Positions 22,030-32,619 of a DNA stretch of 64,000 nt are shown here, one piece after another. The stretch spans positions 27,815,426 through 27,879,425 of the forward strand of contig CP141136.1 of NCBI GenBank assembly GCA_035236585.1, read 5' to 3'. This DNA is from Warburgia ugandensis (taxonomy: Eukaryota > Streptophyta > Magnoliopsida > Canellales > Canellaceae). Every line of letters starts with the position of its first letter. Position 1 is the first letter of the stretch. The position numbers and the translations under genes are program-made. Below the pieces are notes generated by a model, which searched no databases, had not been told where the DNA came from, and saw nothing but the letters and a program-made list of their open reading frames with translations.

Positions 22030-23219
22030 CACTGTCACCAACTCATCCATGAGAGAGGCAAGAGTTTCAACCATGGCTTCCCCTATCCCTTCTTTCTTCC
22101 AATCTCTCCCTCCACACACACCCCCGCCCCCCATTCTTCCGCCAAGACCTTGCACGCACCCACCTTCATTACCTATACACATATTTCAAGCTTTGTTGCA
22201 CCTTTCCATTGCACACATAGCCTTTCCTGATTCCATCCTTACCTCCCACTTATTTTCACATATTCCTCCATGCATTAGCCATTGCATGCACCTTCCACCA
22301 TTAGAATAACAATCATCCCTCATCCTTCCCTTACATGCACTCCACTTCATCACTCACCTACATGCCTACCCAATTAGATTTACATGCATACTCTCCCTTC
22401 CATTCTCTTCCACCTTAGAATCACATGCACACTTCTCCTTCTACTCTCTTACACACACAACCCTTTTATAGCCTTCCATCTTCTTGTCCTTCTTTCATTG
22501 GGTTTTAGAAAACAATAAGGAAAGGAGAATCACCTTGTGCCTCTTTTCATGGAAAACAAGATATCTCCTTTCTAAAGTATGATTTGAGGTTTCCTTTGGG
22601 TAAGTGGCATGTTGGGTTACAGATGAGGAAAGCTTGGATGTAAAGTAGTGTAATTGGGTTGAAAAGAAGTGTACAATCCCTTGTTGAGTGACATAATAAA
22701 GAGAGGTGTAAAGAAAAATTCAAGCCAAAAAAAGAAGTGGATATGTAAAGATCCTAGTTGGGTGATACAACTAAGGCATCGTATAGCAAACACTTCAAAG
22801 GAGGTTTTATTTGCTTTACTTGTTATTTTCCTTCTTTATGTATTCAATTTCATGTAAGCAAAATTTTATTAATAAAAGTAGTTTTCAATTTCGTAGTTAG
22901 TTGCTTTACTTTACTTGCTTTATTTCATTGCTTTAGTTATTCTCTTTGCTTTAGTACTTAGAGTTATTTGCTTTCACTAATCGTTGGCTATGTTAAAGTA
23001 GGTTAGCTTATACTTTAATTGACATCTTATCAAAGAGTCCTCGGGGGTCGACCCATATTTGCTGTGTCTATACTCCAATAGATCCATGTACCTGTGGTAA
23101 TAATTAAAATGCATCATATATTAGGAAAATATAATTTAAAAATTGGTTAAAAAAATGTTTTTACTAAGGGATTCCTACTTGTTTTGAAAATTTACTTCTA
23201 AAACTTGGGTCGTCCCACA

Positions 23220-23460
23220 AAGTACATAGGTTTTCGTCATATAGCATGCAAAGTAGGTGCATACATAGGTTTTATGTTACGTAGTGTTAGACTACCAAAC
23301 ACAAGTTTCGTGGTATAGTGGTCCTTCAAGCAAATTTCACATTGATTAAGACCAAATATACATGTTTTTCTTTACATGGTATGTAAAGTGAACCCACACA
23401 TAGGTTTGTGTTGCATTTTGTCAAACACAGGTTTCACATAAACTGTGCTACATACTAAAT
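23220..23460. repeat. Degenerate internal duplication
   Basis: Segments with ACATAGGTTT and CAAACACARGTTTC recur at about 23223-23310 and 23370-23440, a diverged repeat of about 140 bp. No gene seen. Confidence 0.4.
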
Positions 23461-23884
23461 TTTATTTCAAAATATTATAGTAATTATATTAAATTAGTAA
23501 CAATCTCTTTCTTTTACACTACCATTTTATCTCATTCCATCTCACTCTATCTAATCGTGTATCAATATCCCCAAGGTTATAAATGGTTGGATGTGGATTG
23601 GATGCGCCTATATCATATTCATGATCCATTAAGATTCTAGTCAAATTAGATTCTGAATAAACAATTCATGCGATCTTATCTTTAACATTTGGCTCAAAAT
23701 TTATTCAAATTAGAATTGTTCATTGAGGAGTCCAAGATCTAGGCCAAGAAAAAAGAAATAATTACCACAATAGAATTGAGCATATATGTAATTCATATAA
23801 TATTGCTTCTTCATCATCTTTGGTATCTAATATTGTGCAAAAATATGATATACAACATCACCACCAACAAAAACCTTAAATTTG
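23461..23884. other. Intergenic, nothing recognised
   Basis: AT-rich sequence up to the left target duplication of the SINE. No open frame with a recognisable domain and no terminal repeat seen. Confidence 0.4.
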
Positions 23885-23899
23885 AGTAATGATATCATT

Positions 23900-24023
23900 T
23901 CCAATGAACTTTTAGCACAGTTGTTAATAGACAACTAGGTATCTCACTTGAATTGAAGGTTTGAGTCACCACTTTACCCCTTTGGCCATGTATTAGATCT
24001 AGGAGAGAGAGAGAGAGAGAGAG

Positions 24024-24067
<44 letters not shown>

Positions 24068-24101
24068 TGGTTTGCTTTGTCTTTTTTCGCTCACAAAAAA
24101 T
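23900..24101 (+). mobile_element. tRNA-derived SINE with 15-bp target duplication
   Basis: AGTAATGATATCATT occurs at 23885-23899 and again, identical, at 24102-24116. Between them lie a box A-like TAGCACAGTTG (about 23912), a box B-like GGTTTGAGTCACC (about 23959) and a body containing GA and GT microsatellites, ending in CACAAAAAAT. A tRNA-like promoter head and an exact long direct repeat are the signature of a SINE copied by a LINE machinery. The box A match is imperfect. Confidence 0.72.
24003..24064. repeat. (GA)n(GT)n compound microsatellite inside the SINE
   Basis: GA from 24003 to 24026, then GT to 24064. It probably grew after insertion, since the related copy at 24160 lacks it. Confidence 0.97.
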
Positions 24102-24159
24102 AGTAATGATATCATTGAAAATTAGATTGTTAATGTTAATTCCAAAAACAAGTTGCCAA

Positions 24160-24325
24160 CAAATGTCTAGCATAATTGGTCATAAACAACTTGGTATCTA
24201 TACTAGAAAACACTTGGTTGTAGGTTCAAGTTGTTGCCTACCCTGTTAGCTAGGGATTAAATTTAGAAGTATGTGCGAGTGATTTGCTTTGCAATTCTTC
24301 CATTGTAATTTTTTTTTTTAAAAGA
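24160..24325 (+). mobile_element. Second SINE of the same family
   Basis: Box A-like TAGCATAATTGG (about 24168) and box B-like GGTTCAAGTTG (about 24221) correspond to those of 23900-24101. The tails also match: GTGCGAGTGATTTGCTTTG here against GTGTGAGTGGTTTGCTTTG there. It ends in a T-rich run at about 24308-24320. No clear target duplication was found. Confidence 0.5.
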
Positions 24326-25041
24326 GCTATTCATTTTAAAATTTATAATTCATATACACTAAAAACAAAAAGCTTAGAAGTATGTTTCATTCTTCACCGT
24401 CAAGGTACTAAATTCAACCTAATAAAACTTATACTTGCATCCAATAAGCAAAATAAGAAATATATAATAGAAGGACATAAGATGAAAAATAAAATTCAAA
24501 TTAGCAAGTACCACTTAAACATTTACCTATCTCGAGGAATTATGTGATGCAAGCAATCTCATTGTCATTGCATCATAGGCATCTTAAAAAGAGGCTGGCA
24601 AGCCCACCTTTCTTGACTTTTTCAATCAAATAAAGTATTTATCTAATTTCACTCACCTCATATGTCCTGGGAAACAAAGATATCATCTATTGACATCTTT
24701 CAATACTTTATTTTTTGTCCTTCCAAAGTAAAAAAGAATAAGTTGTACTCTATATTTTAGAGGTTTCTAGTGTTTCGTTGTCCTTTTTTTGGGTGGTCCA
24801 ACAATGAAGATCTTAGAGATATTCCTCAAACTTATTGTACCCAGGTCATTTGAGATAAGCCAAATGAGATGAATGGTATGGACTAGTGAAAATCAAGAAA
24901 AGTAGGCCTAGTAGCCACTTTAGGACACTTACAATGCAACCTAATGAGATCGGTTGCATCACTATAATTTCTCACCTATCTCAAAATCTAGAGCCTTAAC
25001 TCATCGTCTTTAAGGGTACCAAAAATAAATTAGAAAAAAGG
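24326..25041. other. Intergenic, nothing recognised
   Basis: AT-rich sequence without a supported gene or element. The plus-strand open frame 24284-24547 is Lys/Ile/Asn-rich and has no domain. Confidence 0.4.
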
Positions 25042-25425
25042 GTGATATAGGGCCCCCTATTTTCCCCTCATGAGCCCTTCACTAAATGCTACTAACAGCC
25101 ATAACTCCAAGTGGGATTAGATTTTTGAAGATCAAAGCTGTCCATAATTTTGAAGATTCAAAATTTTCACCCATTGGATGATCCTAGCCATTGTATTCTT
25201 CAATTACAAAAATGGACGGTAAAAGGATTCACCATCCATCTTACAACCTAAAGTAGTAGTTGCTAAGATCATCTAATGGATGAGAATTTTAGAACATGAC
25301 CGTCTAAGTTAAAGACAATATTATAAATAGCTCAAAACTTCAAAAATCTGGGCTACCTAGAGTTATAGTTCTTTGTACTATTTATTGAGGGGTTCATGAG
25401 GAAAAGCAAGGGGTGCATATATCAC
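25042..25425. mobile_element. Foldback MITE, about 384 bp
   Basis: The left arm starts GTGATATAGGGCCCCC and the reverse complement of the right end reads GTGATATATGCACCCC. Pairing continues inward through TCCTCATGA, CATAACTC, ATTTTTGAAG and CATCCATTRGATGATC for about 190 bp per arm, so nearly the whole element is a hairpin. There is no coding capacity. The inner part matches the element at 37580-37775, making a two-copy family here. The superfamily was not determined. Confidence 0.75.
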
Positions 25426-25563
25426 TATGCCAAAAACAAAGATAGAAATATATTTAGAATTTTAGCAAGTCTTAATTGAATCTTGAATCATCCAATTGAT
25501 TCGATTCACTACTCATATCCATTTACTAATGAACACATTTTATAAAATAAGATCTACATTCTA
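25426..25563. other. Spacer, nothing recognised
   Basis: Short AT-rich spacer between the MITE and the SINE-like element. Confidence 0.4.
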
Positions 25564-25747
25564 TGCACACATAAGCCAATATGGCCTAGTGGTTAAGCCA
25601 AGTTACCACTTCAATAAATAGGTCATATGTTTGAGGTAGTGCATCGGATACAGGGAGCTTACACTTGAGGGGGTATCCTGAGGTTATATATGAAAAGGGA
25701 GTAAATATAAAGACCTATGTGATTTATCAGTTTGAAATTTTTTTTTA
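25564..25747 (+). mobile_element. SINE-like element with tRNA-type head
   Basis: TGGCCTAGTGGTTAAGCC (about 25578) is a good match to a tRNA box A, and GTCATATGTTTGAGGT (about 25622) is a degenerate box B about 45 bp later. The unit ends in a T9 run at 25738-25746. No target duplication could be assigned. It is too diverged to be a tRNA gene, because box B has lost the GGTTC core. Confidence 0.5.
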
Positions 25748-26360
25748 AAAAAAAGTAGTCACATGCTATGCTCAAGTCGTGTTTGGTGGGATCCTTTAGA
25801 TCCATAGGAGTGTCAAGTCCATTTATACACCCTAACCGTTCCATCTCAATCATCTTAAGGGTTGAACCAAAAAGAAAAATCATATCAACCAAAACTCTTG
25901 CATCATGGCAAGTCATCACCTCTATTATATGAGAACTTAGTCCATCTCCATATCATGACCCATTAACACCTTGTAATATGCTAGGATCATTCAATGCAGT
26001 CGGATGACCAACTAGGCCACGATGTGCCTCCTTTGTTAGAAAATGTGTGTCTATTTTAAGTGTTTCATCTACATTTCTAAATGGAGTTACTATTAGAGTG
26101 CAAAAGCTTTCAAAAAAAAAAAACTCAAAATAGCAAATATCCTGGCAGATTTCTTTTGGCTGAATCCTAACCCTTGTTGATTTATTAAGATTTCTTGGGT
26201 AACAATTATGGCATGGTTTCACCTGTAAAATATTGTATAGTGATACAGTCAGGATCCCATTTCCTTTGCCTCGACCAGTTCTATGTAATCTTTAATTTAT
26301 AAAAAAAATAGACTTGTCTACTAATGAGATTAATGGAGGAGACCAGCTTAATGACATGCC
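25748..26360. other. Intergenic, nothing recognised
   Basis: No domain or terminal repeat seen. Minus-strand frames of 86-89 codons here carry no recognisable motif. Confidence 0.4.
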
Positions 26361-27229
26361 CATTTCTTTTTCTTTTGGGGTTTTTTTGCAAAAAATGCCA
26401 TTACATTTTTGGTATTTTTGCAAAAAAGTCCAACATTTTTTAGTTCTACAAATTTGCCATCAAGTCTTTTGCGAGCTTTGGAAAATTGTCACTCAGTTAG
26501 TTTTCCATCCTCCTTCCATATTAGTTTTTTCAAAATTTCAGTATTACCATTCTCTCGATGGACAACAGTGAACAAGAGAATTTTGCATATGATTTTCCAC
26601 TTCGTTAATCAATGAAAATCTCTAAAATTGATCATGCTAGATATAATACATTGACAATAAGAAGACCTAATTCTTAAGTTTCAAATTTTTATTCAAAAAG
26701 ACATCAAATGAAGAGCTTAAAGCTATTACTCATCATTGTTTTGACGAACAGTAACAGTATTTTGCTTGTGTTAAACTTAAAATTTTCTTTAATTAATTGT
26801 CCAAAGCAATTGATTATGTTATAATTTGTGTTAGAAATATTTTTATATCAGCTTTTAGTGAGAAATCAAAGTTTAAATTGTTGATTTTCGTTGAAGAAGC
26901 ATAATAGATACTGTTGCATAGGTTGGTGAACATGGTATATTTGTGATTGAATATCTTACTATTAATTGTTTTTGTGGAAATCTAATCATACCATTAGATT
27001 CCTTCTTATTGAATTATGTTTGATATCAAGTTTCACTGAAACTTTGGATCGGAAAGACATTCAACTTAGTGGCCAAATTCGGCAACTTAATCACATCTAC
27101 ATCTATAAAAGATAGTATCAGAATTTTAAAAAACTAACAGAAAAGGAGGATGGAAAACTATCAGAATGGAAATTTTATAAAGCCCACAAAAATCTAATGT
27201 CATTTTTGTAAAAATCCTTAAAGAAATGC
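26361..27229. mobile_element. Long-TIR foldback element, possibly MULE-like, non-autonomous
   Basis: The left arm (26361-26548) and the reverse complement of the right arm (27116-27229) share CATTTCTTT, then a GGRTTTTTRCAAAAAATGACATTA-like start, GTTTTCCATCCTCCTT, and TTAGTTTTTT followed by AAATTYCAGTA. The left arm has about 70 extra bases. The interior of about 570 bp has no gene. Long inverted repeats starting near GGGG/GGAT with TTTGCAAAAA resemble plant Mutator-like ends, but I could not find a 9-bp target duplication. Confidence 0.5.
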
Positions 27230-27460
27230 ATTTTACGTAGTAGAGATGTAAGAAAATAAAAAAGGAATGTTAGAAAGTGAAATCTAGAAAACAGTCATGC
27301 GTGGTGCTCAACCATGCTACTAAACTGCTCTAACAAATGTAAGTTAGGAACTTCTTGTAAAACAGCGCGTCCTTCTCATCATATGAATTAGGGTCTAGAG
27401 GCTTCATCTGCATATTATAAGCTCACAAATCTAACGTTAACAAGAACCAAGTCTAGGAAG
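27230..27460. other. Upstream region of the ABCG pseudogene
   Basis: Contains a TATTATAAG element at about 27413-27421, some 45 bp before the first ATG, which could be the old TATA box. Nothing else recognised. Confidence 0.35.
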
Positions 27461-27553
27461 ATGATGGAGATAGACGTGGAAAACCGAATTGAAAGGGAAC
27501 GAGGACAATCAAGCCACATGCTTGTAAAAGCAAACACTCCTGCGGCGCTCAAG
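27461..27553 (+). pseudogene. ABCG pseudogene exon 1
   Basis: The ATG at 27461 opens 31 codons (MMEIDVENRIERERGQSSHM, then LVKANTPAALK) and stops at AAG|GTAGGA, a good splice donor. The exon is still open. Intron 1 (27554-27986) ends with a CAG acceptor before TTTGAGGATG. I chose this start because a TATA-like element lies about 45 bp upstream and because the exon phase joins correctly to the FEDVFY segment of exon 2. Confidence 0.7.
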
Positions 27554-27986
27554 GTAGGATGACAATTCTCTTTCTTTAGTTCTATGGATTAATTGACTCA
27601 CTTCGTCCTTTTTGTCTTGCATCCTCCCTCTGCTATTCGTTTTTTTTTTCTTTCTATTCTTTAATTTCTTCTGGCTATTATTCATTGACTTTAACAAGTG
27701 CATTTATCATTGTTTTCTAGGGCTAGTCCTTGGAGCCTTACTCATGCGCTTGTTTTATACCTCCATCTTTATCCTACACTTTAGTTGATGGCTTAGTGAA
27801 GACAACATTTTTCACCTTTTGCCCCAAGGATCCTAAGAGAATTGATCTAGCTCACGTCTTAGTTCCTTTGTCCCTAAATGAACAAGATCTGCTAAGCAAT
27901 GTAAACATTTTATAACATAATCTCTGTTTATCTTTTGTGATCTTCTTTCTAGTTAATTTTCTTTTCAAAAACGTCCATGGATGCAG

Positions 27987-28375
27987 TTTGAGGATGTCTT
28001 TTACTGAATCAAGATTATACACGATGGAAAAAAGTTTTGAGTTGTTCAAAAATTCACAATGAAAGGGCAATCCTCAAAGGCATCAGAGGTGTTGTGCTGC
28101 CAGGAGAAATGTTGGCCATGTTGGGCCTATCGGGCTGTGGTAAGACAACGCTGTCGACTGCCTTTAAAGGGCCACTGAGTGGAAATCTCTCGGGAAGCAT
28201 AACCTACAATAGAAAGCCATTTTACAATTTGTGAAGCAAAATAAAGGTTTCATAACTCAAAGTCGATGTACCTTTTCCCCATCTTACAGTTACTGAAACC
28301 TTGGTTTTTTACAGTGCTATGAAGAAGTGTATCAACATTGTGGGAGTTGGCAGTTGGTGGAAGGATCGTTGTGAT
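27987..28375 (+). pseudogene. ABCG pseudogene, N-terminal half of nucleotide-binding domain
   Basis: Exon 2 opens with FEDVFY and soon hits a TGA. A frameshift before 28037 moves the text to the frame with [18 protein letters not shown], Walker A GLSGCGKT (28124-28147) and LSGSITYN. After a stop at 28232 the other frame gives GFITQ (where the Q-loop should be) and PHLTVTETLVF. The following sequence jumps to LAVGGRIVV, which normally comes about 130 residues later. The region with the LSGGE signature and Walker B is therefore deleted. The copia element sits within the GRIVVI text. Confidence 0.8.
28371..28375. repeat. Left 5-bp target duplication (GTGAT) of the copia element
   Basis: GTGAT here and at 33393-33397, exact. 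Confidence 0.95.
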
Positions 28376-28730
28376 TGTTAGGGATTTTAGTCCCCGCCCA
28401 AGATCACATACACCAAAACACAGATATTAACGTGGTTCAGCCAATAAGCCTACATCCACGGGAGAGGGAATGATTTCACTATGTAAAATGAAATACAGGG
28501 GTTTTTACAAAGAAGAAGACGCGGGGATTTTACAGATCTGTGTTCTCGTTCTTTGCCCTCTTGGTATCCCTATTTATAGGGAATTTTGGGCCCTAATTTG
28601 CAACAAATTACAAAATTCAATGGGCGGTGGCTGATGGCAGCGCTCGCCACTATTGAAGTCAGTGGCAACTGATTGTGGCGCCTGCCATAGTTGAAGTCAG
28701 TGGCTGCCTAAAAATGGGGCTGGACCAACA
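28376..28730 (-). repeat. Copia 3' LTR (left copy)
   Basis: 355 bp from TGTTAGGGATTTTAG to GGGCTGGACCAACA. A palindromic TATA region CCCTATTTATAGGG sits at 28568-28581; it reads CTATAAATAGGG on the coding strand. Confidence 0.95.
28568..28581 (-). promoter_or_regulatory. TATA box of the copia 3' LTR
   Basis: CCCTATAAATAGGG on the minus strand, matched at 33241-33254 in the 5' LTR. It directed outward transcription in the LTR. Confidence 0.6.
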
Positions 28731-28746
28731 AATCTCCCCCTCCAAC
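28731..28746 (-). other. Polypurine tract of the copia element
   Basis: On the minus strand TGGAGGGGGAGATT lies directly before the 3' LTR, where second-strand synthesis is primed. Confidence 0.8.
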
Positions 28747-30506
28747 ACATTAACTGAAGGAGGTTTCTTCACGTATGAACTTTTAGTAGAAGCCCATTCT
28801 GGTCAATTCCCTGCAAATCTCGAACTTGCTTCGAGGTAATGCTTTAGTCATCATATCCGAACTATTATTATTGGTATGAATCTTCTCAAGCTCTAACGAC
28901 TTCGAGTCCTAAATATCATATATCCAATGATACCCAACATCAATGTGCTTTGACCTTACATGAAAAGTAGAATTCTTGCTAAGGTGTATAGCACTTTAAC
29001 TGTTGCAAAATAACGTATACCTCTTCTGCATAAAGCCAAGTTCGTTCACGAACTTCTTCAGCCACAATAACTCTTTGCATGCTTCTGTCACAACAATAAA
29101 CTCAGCCTCTATCGTAGATAAGGCAACACACTTCTATAACTTTGATTTCCATGACACAGCTCTCCTGCAAAAGTAATTAAGTAGCCTGAAGTAGACTTCC
29201 TTTTGTCAATATCACCAGCCATATCTAAATGAGTGTAGCCCTCAAGCACGGGCTTGCTAGTGCCAAATCCCAAACACAACTTAGAAGTACCACGTAGATG
29301 TCTTAATATCCACTTCATTGCATTCCAATGTTCTTTTCCTAGATTTGATAGAAAATGGCTCACTGTACCAACCGAATATGCAATGTCTAGTTTGGTACAT
29401 ATCATGGCATACATAAGATTGCCAATAGCTGAAGCATAAGGAACATCTTGCATGTATTCTTTCTTAGCATCACTCACTGGAACTTGATTCTTACTAAGCT
29501 TAAAGTGAGTAGCAAAAGGCGTACTAACCACTTTAGCCTTATCTATGTGAAATCGTTGAAGTACTTTTTCTATGTACTTCTCCTGAGACATCCATAACTG
29601 CTTATTCCTCCTGTCACAAATGATAGAAATCCCGAGAATCTGTCTCGCGAGTCCCAAGTCTTTCATAGCAAAGACTTTGTTTAACTCCTTCTTTAGTTGA
29701 CTGATCCTTGAGGAGCTTCTTCCAACAATAAGCATATCATCGACATAGAGTAGCAAGATGACGAAATCATCTTTTGAGAATCTCTGCACAAACACACAGT
29801 GATCTGAAGTAGTCTTTCTATAACCTTGTTGGGTCATGAACTACTCGAACTTCTTGTACCACTGTCTAGGAGCCTGTTTCAAGCCATACAGACTCTTCTT
29901 CAGCTTACAGACATACTTCTCTTTGCCTTTAGAAACAAACCCTTCTGGCTGCTCCATATATATCTCCTCCTCTAAGTCATCGTGGAGGAACGCTGTCTTC
30001 ACATCCATCTACTCAACCTCCAGATCAAGGTTTGTGGCCAAACCCAATACAACTCGAATTGAAGACATTTTAACAACAGGAGAAAATATCTCCTCAAAAT
30101 CGACACCTTTTCTTTGACCAAAGCCTTTCACCACAAGTCTAACTTTGTATCGTGGTCGTGAAGTGTCACCCTCGTACTTCACCCTGTAAATCCATCGATT
30201 CTTCAAAGCTTGTCGGCCTTTAGGTAATCTTACCAGCTAAAGTGTGGTTGTCTTGTAAGGATTTCATCTCATCCTTCATAACTGTAATCCACTCTGCATT
30301 TTCTTCACTTTCATCTACCTCTGTGTAGCTCTCAGGCTCTCCCCCGTCAGTGAGGAGTGCATACTCATCTGGTGAATATCGAGTGTAGGGTTGATGATCT
30401 CTCGAACTCCATCTCAATGAAACTGCTAGTTCCTCAGTAGGAACCTCCTACTAAATATCATCAACTTCTGATGAAACATCCATGTCTTCAACAGCTTCAT
30501 GTTCTC
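28747..30506 (-). pseudogene. Copia reverse transcriptase and RNase H, broken
   Basis: Reading on the minus strand: NAEWITVMKDEMKSLQDNHT; NRWIYRVKYEG; FSPVVKMSSIRVVLGLA; a [20 protein letters not shown] segment (catalytic Asp); [29 protein letters not shown] (the YVDD active site, about 29740-29770); SQEKYIEKVLQRF; DVPYASAIGNLMYAM; TSKLCLGFG; and an RNase H region with STSGYL, IEAEFI and ACKELLWL. Stops or frameshifts fall after GKIT (30220), after DLEVE (30009), at the QWYKKFE stop near 29838 and in RNase H near 29109. Confidence 0.92.
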
Positions 30507-30513
30507 CCTTAGC

Positions 30514-31920
30514 CTAATTATCTTGAACATCAACTGGAGCACCACCATGGTCATTGGTGCCATCTATACTTGGCGTATGTGAAACAAGAACTGGATCTAA
30601 ATTTGTCAGAGTATCAGAACTTTGAGTTTCTGATACTTTGGCTTTGTCGATGTGTTCAATGGTTTGGTCTTCCATAAAGACCACATCACGACTTCTAACC
30701 AGCTTCTTTGCAATAGGATCATATAGCCTATAACCAAACTCATCCTGCCCATAGCTGATGAAAATGCATTGTTTGGTCTTGATGTCTAACTTGGACCTCT
30801 CATCCTTGGGTATATGTACAAACGCTTTGCTCCCAAATACCCGCAAATGATTGTAAGAGACATCTTTTCCATACCATAGCCTGTCAGGAACATTTGCATT
30901 CAAGGCAACAATTGGAGATAAGTTAATAACATAGGTTGCTGTATATAGCGCCTCATCCCAGAAGGAACCAGGCAGCTTTGCTTCAGAAAGCAAGCATCTA
31001 ACCCTCTCCATCAATGTCCTGTTCATCCTCTATGCTAAACCATTTAGCTTAGGAGTCTTCGAATGAGTTGTTTCATGTCTAATCCCTTGCTTCTTATAAT
31101 AAGCATCGAAAGGTCCACAGTACTCACCATCATTGTTTGTGCGAATACATTTTAGCTTCTTCCTCGTTTGCTGCTCAATAGAAGCTTGAAATTCTTTAAA
31201 CTTGTCAAGCACCTGATCCTTAGTTTTCAAAACATAGACCCAGAGTTTCCTGGAATAATCATCAATAAATGTGACAAAATATAATGCACCACCAAATGTG
31301 CGTACCTTCATAGGACCGCATACATCTGAATGTACCAATTCAAGCATGCCTAGATTTTTGAAAGAAGGATGGCTTTTGAAGGAAACTCGTTGTTGCTTCT
31401 TGGTAAGACAATGAGCATATTTACTCAACTTTATAGCTTTGAGCCCTGAAAGCAAATTCTTCTTGACTAGGCAACCTAGTCCTTTCCCACTTATGTGATT
31501 GAGCCGCCTATGCCACAACTCTGAAGAACTAGCAAGATCAACTGCATTCACAGAGTTCATAGGAATCGAAGCTTGCATCACATACAAGCTAGATGATTTC
31601 TTCCTTCTAGCAACCACAAGTGTTCCCTTAGAGAGCTTTCACTGCCCATCGCAAAAGGTACTACAATACCCATCATCATCATCAAGCTTTCTGGCTGATA
31701 TTAAGTTCAACCGGATATCTGGTACATGTCGAATGTCCTTGAGAATCAACCTCGCTCCGTTGTTGGTGTCCAAACAGACGGATCCGATACCAACAACCTT
31801 TAACAACCCATTGTTACCCATCTTCAACACTCCAAAGTCATTAGGAGTGTACGAGGTGAAAAACTCCCTCCTCGAGGTAACGTGAAAAGAAGCACCACTG
31901 TCAACAACTTATCCAATCTC
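30514..31920 (-). pseudogene. Copia protease and integrase, broken
   Basis: The protease motif VVDSGASFHVT lies near 31880-31910, followed by IRHVPDIRLNLIS. The integrase has the zinc-binding LWHRRLNHISGKGL, then ELVHSDVCGPM with the first Asp, FVTFIDDYSRKLWVYVLK with the second Asp and a NDGEYCGPF segment. The C-terminal part holds RCLLSEAKLPGSFWDEAL, RVFGSKAFVHIPKDERSKLD and RSRDVVFMED. Stops interrupt at about 31636, 31027 and 30514. The integrase joins copia DNA to the host genome. Confidence 0.92.
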
Positions 31921-32002
31921 ATTGGAGGCTAGGTTGATTTCATTTTCATCACAGACCACAACAAGGCCTGAAGTAGTGGCAGCTACACAATCATTCCCCT
32001 CA

Positions 32003-32500
32003 TCATTTCTTCTCTCCTGCTTGGTATTCTTTGTTTTGTTCGCGAAAATTTTTCCATGAGTCAGGCAAAGTATTTAAAAGCCATAAACCCATGATATCAT
32101 TGTCAAACCTGATGCCAACGTCGGATAGTTGCTGAAAGCATCCAGTCAACTCGTTCAAGTGGTCGGAAATACAACTCCCTTCCTTGTATCTCAGGTGCAT
32201 CGCTTGATTAAGTAGGAATAACTTATTATTCCTAGTTCTCGACGCGTACAAGGTTTCTAATTTGATCCATAGAGTTCTAGCATGTGTTTCATTTTGAATA
32301 TGATTCAAAATGTTATCTTCTACCCATTGTTGAATAAAACCACATACCTGTTCGTGTTCAAAAGCCTACTCATCTTTGGACTTATCCTCTAGTTTTTTAG
32401 TAGCAAAGACAGGTAGATGTAATTTCTTCACAAAAAGAAGATCTTTCACCTTTCCCTTCCACTTGTGATAGTTAGTACCATTTAAGCAAATCATTTTGCT
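32003..32500 (-). pseudogene. Copia gag, truncated by internal deletion
   Basis: The plant copia gag start reads MICLNGTNYHKWKGKVKDLL, then NETHARTLWIKLETLYASR and SCISDHLNELTGCFQQLSD. After LPDSWKNF (about 32043) the text jumps to a charged REQNKE tail. The CCHC zinc knuckle that normally lies between is absent, a deletion of roughly 100 residues. One stop (about 32368) interrupts the N-terminal part. Confidence 0.85.
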
Positions 32501-32619
32501 CATGTTTTCCTCCATAAGTAAAGATAGAGTACTTACAGCAATTTCAGGAGAAAATCTTACAAATTTGAGAACACCACTGCGTTCGCCAAGAATCGGTTTA
32601 TCCCCCTTGAAAACTTGTC

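Larger units (their letters stand above)
21743..23219 (+). mobile_element. Probable solo LTR, 1.5 kb
   Basis: The left end TGACACTCGGGTTTTGTG and the reverse complement of the right end, TGTGGGACGACCCAAGTTTT, resemble each other, as LTR ends often do. A TATAAAAA box lies at 21822-21829. Late in the unit, CCTCGGGGGTCGACCC followed by a CTATACTCCAAT-like segment resembles the 3' part of some plant gypsy LTRs. The flanking pentamers (AGAGA and AAGTA) do not match, so the boundaries or the call may be wrong. The Pro-rich open frames inside (22049-22309) have no recognisable domain. Confidence 0.4.

Noticed and set aside
21949-22309. Open frames across and after the GA run, including a Pro-rich 86-codon frame
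   Set aside because: Their composition is dictated by the microsatellite and a C-rich stretch. No domain is seen and overlapping frames are open equally.
25564-25640. tRNA gene
   Set aside because: Box A is good but box B lacks the GGTTC core and no cloverleaf can be drawn. SINE head preferred.
27730-27915. 61-codon plus-strand frame between ABCG exons
   Set aside because: It lies inside the inferred intron 1 and has no ABC-transporter motif.
31499-31885. 128-codon plus-strand frame within the copia element
   Set aside because: It is antisense to the copia protease and integrase.
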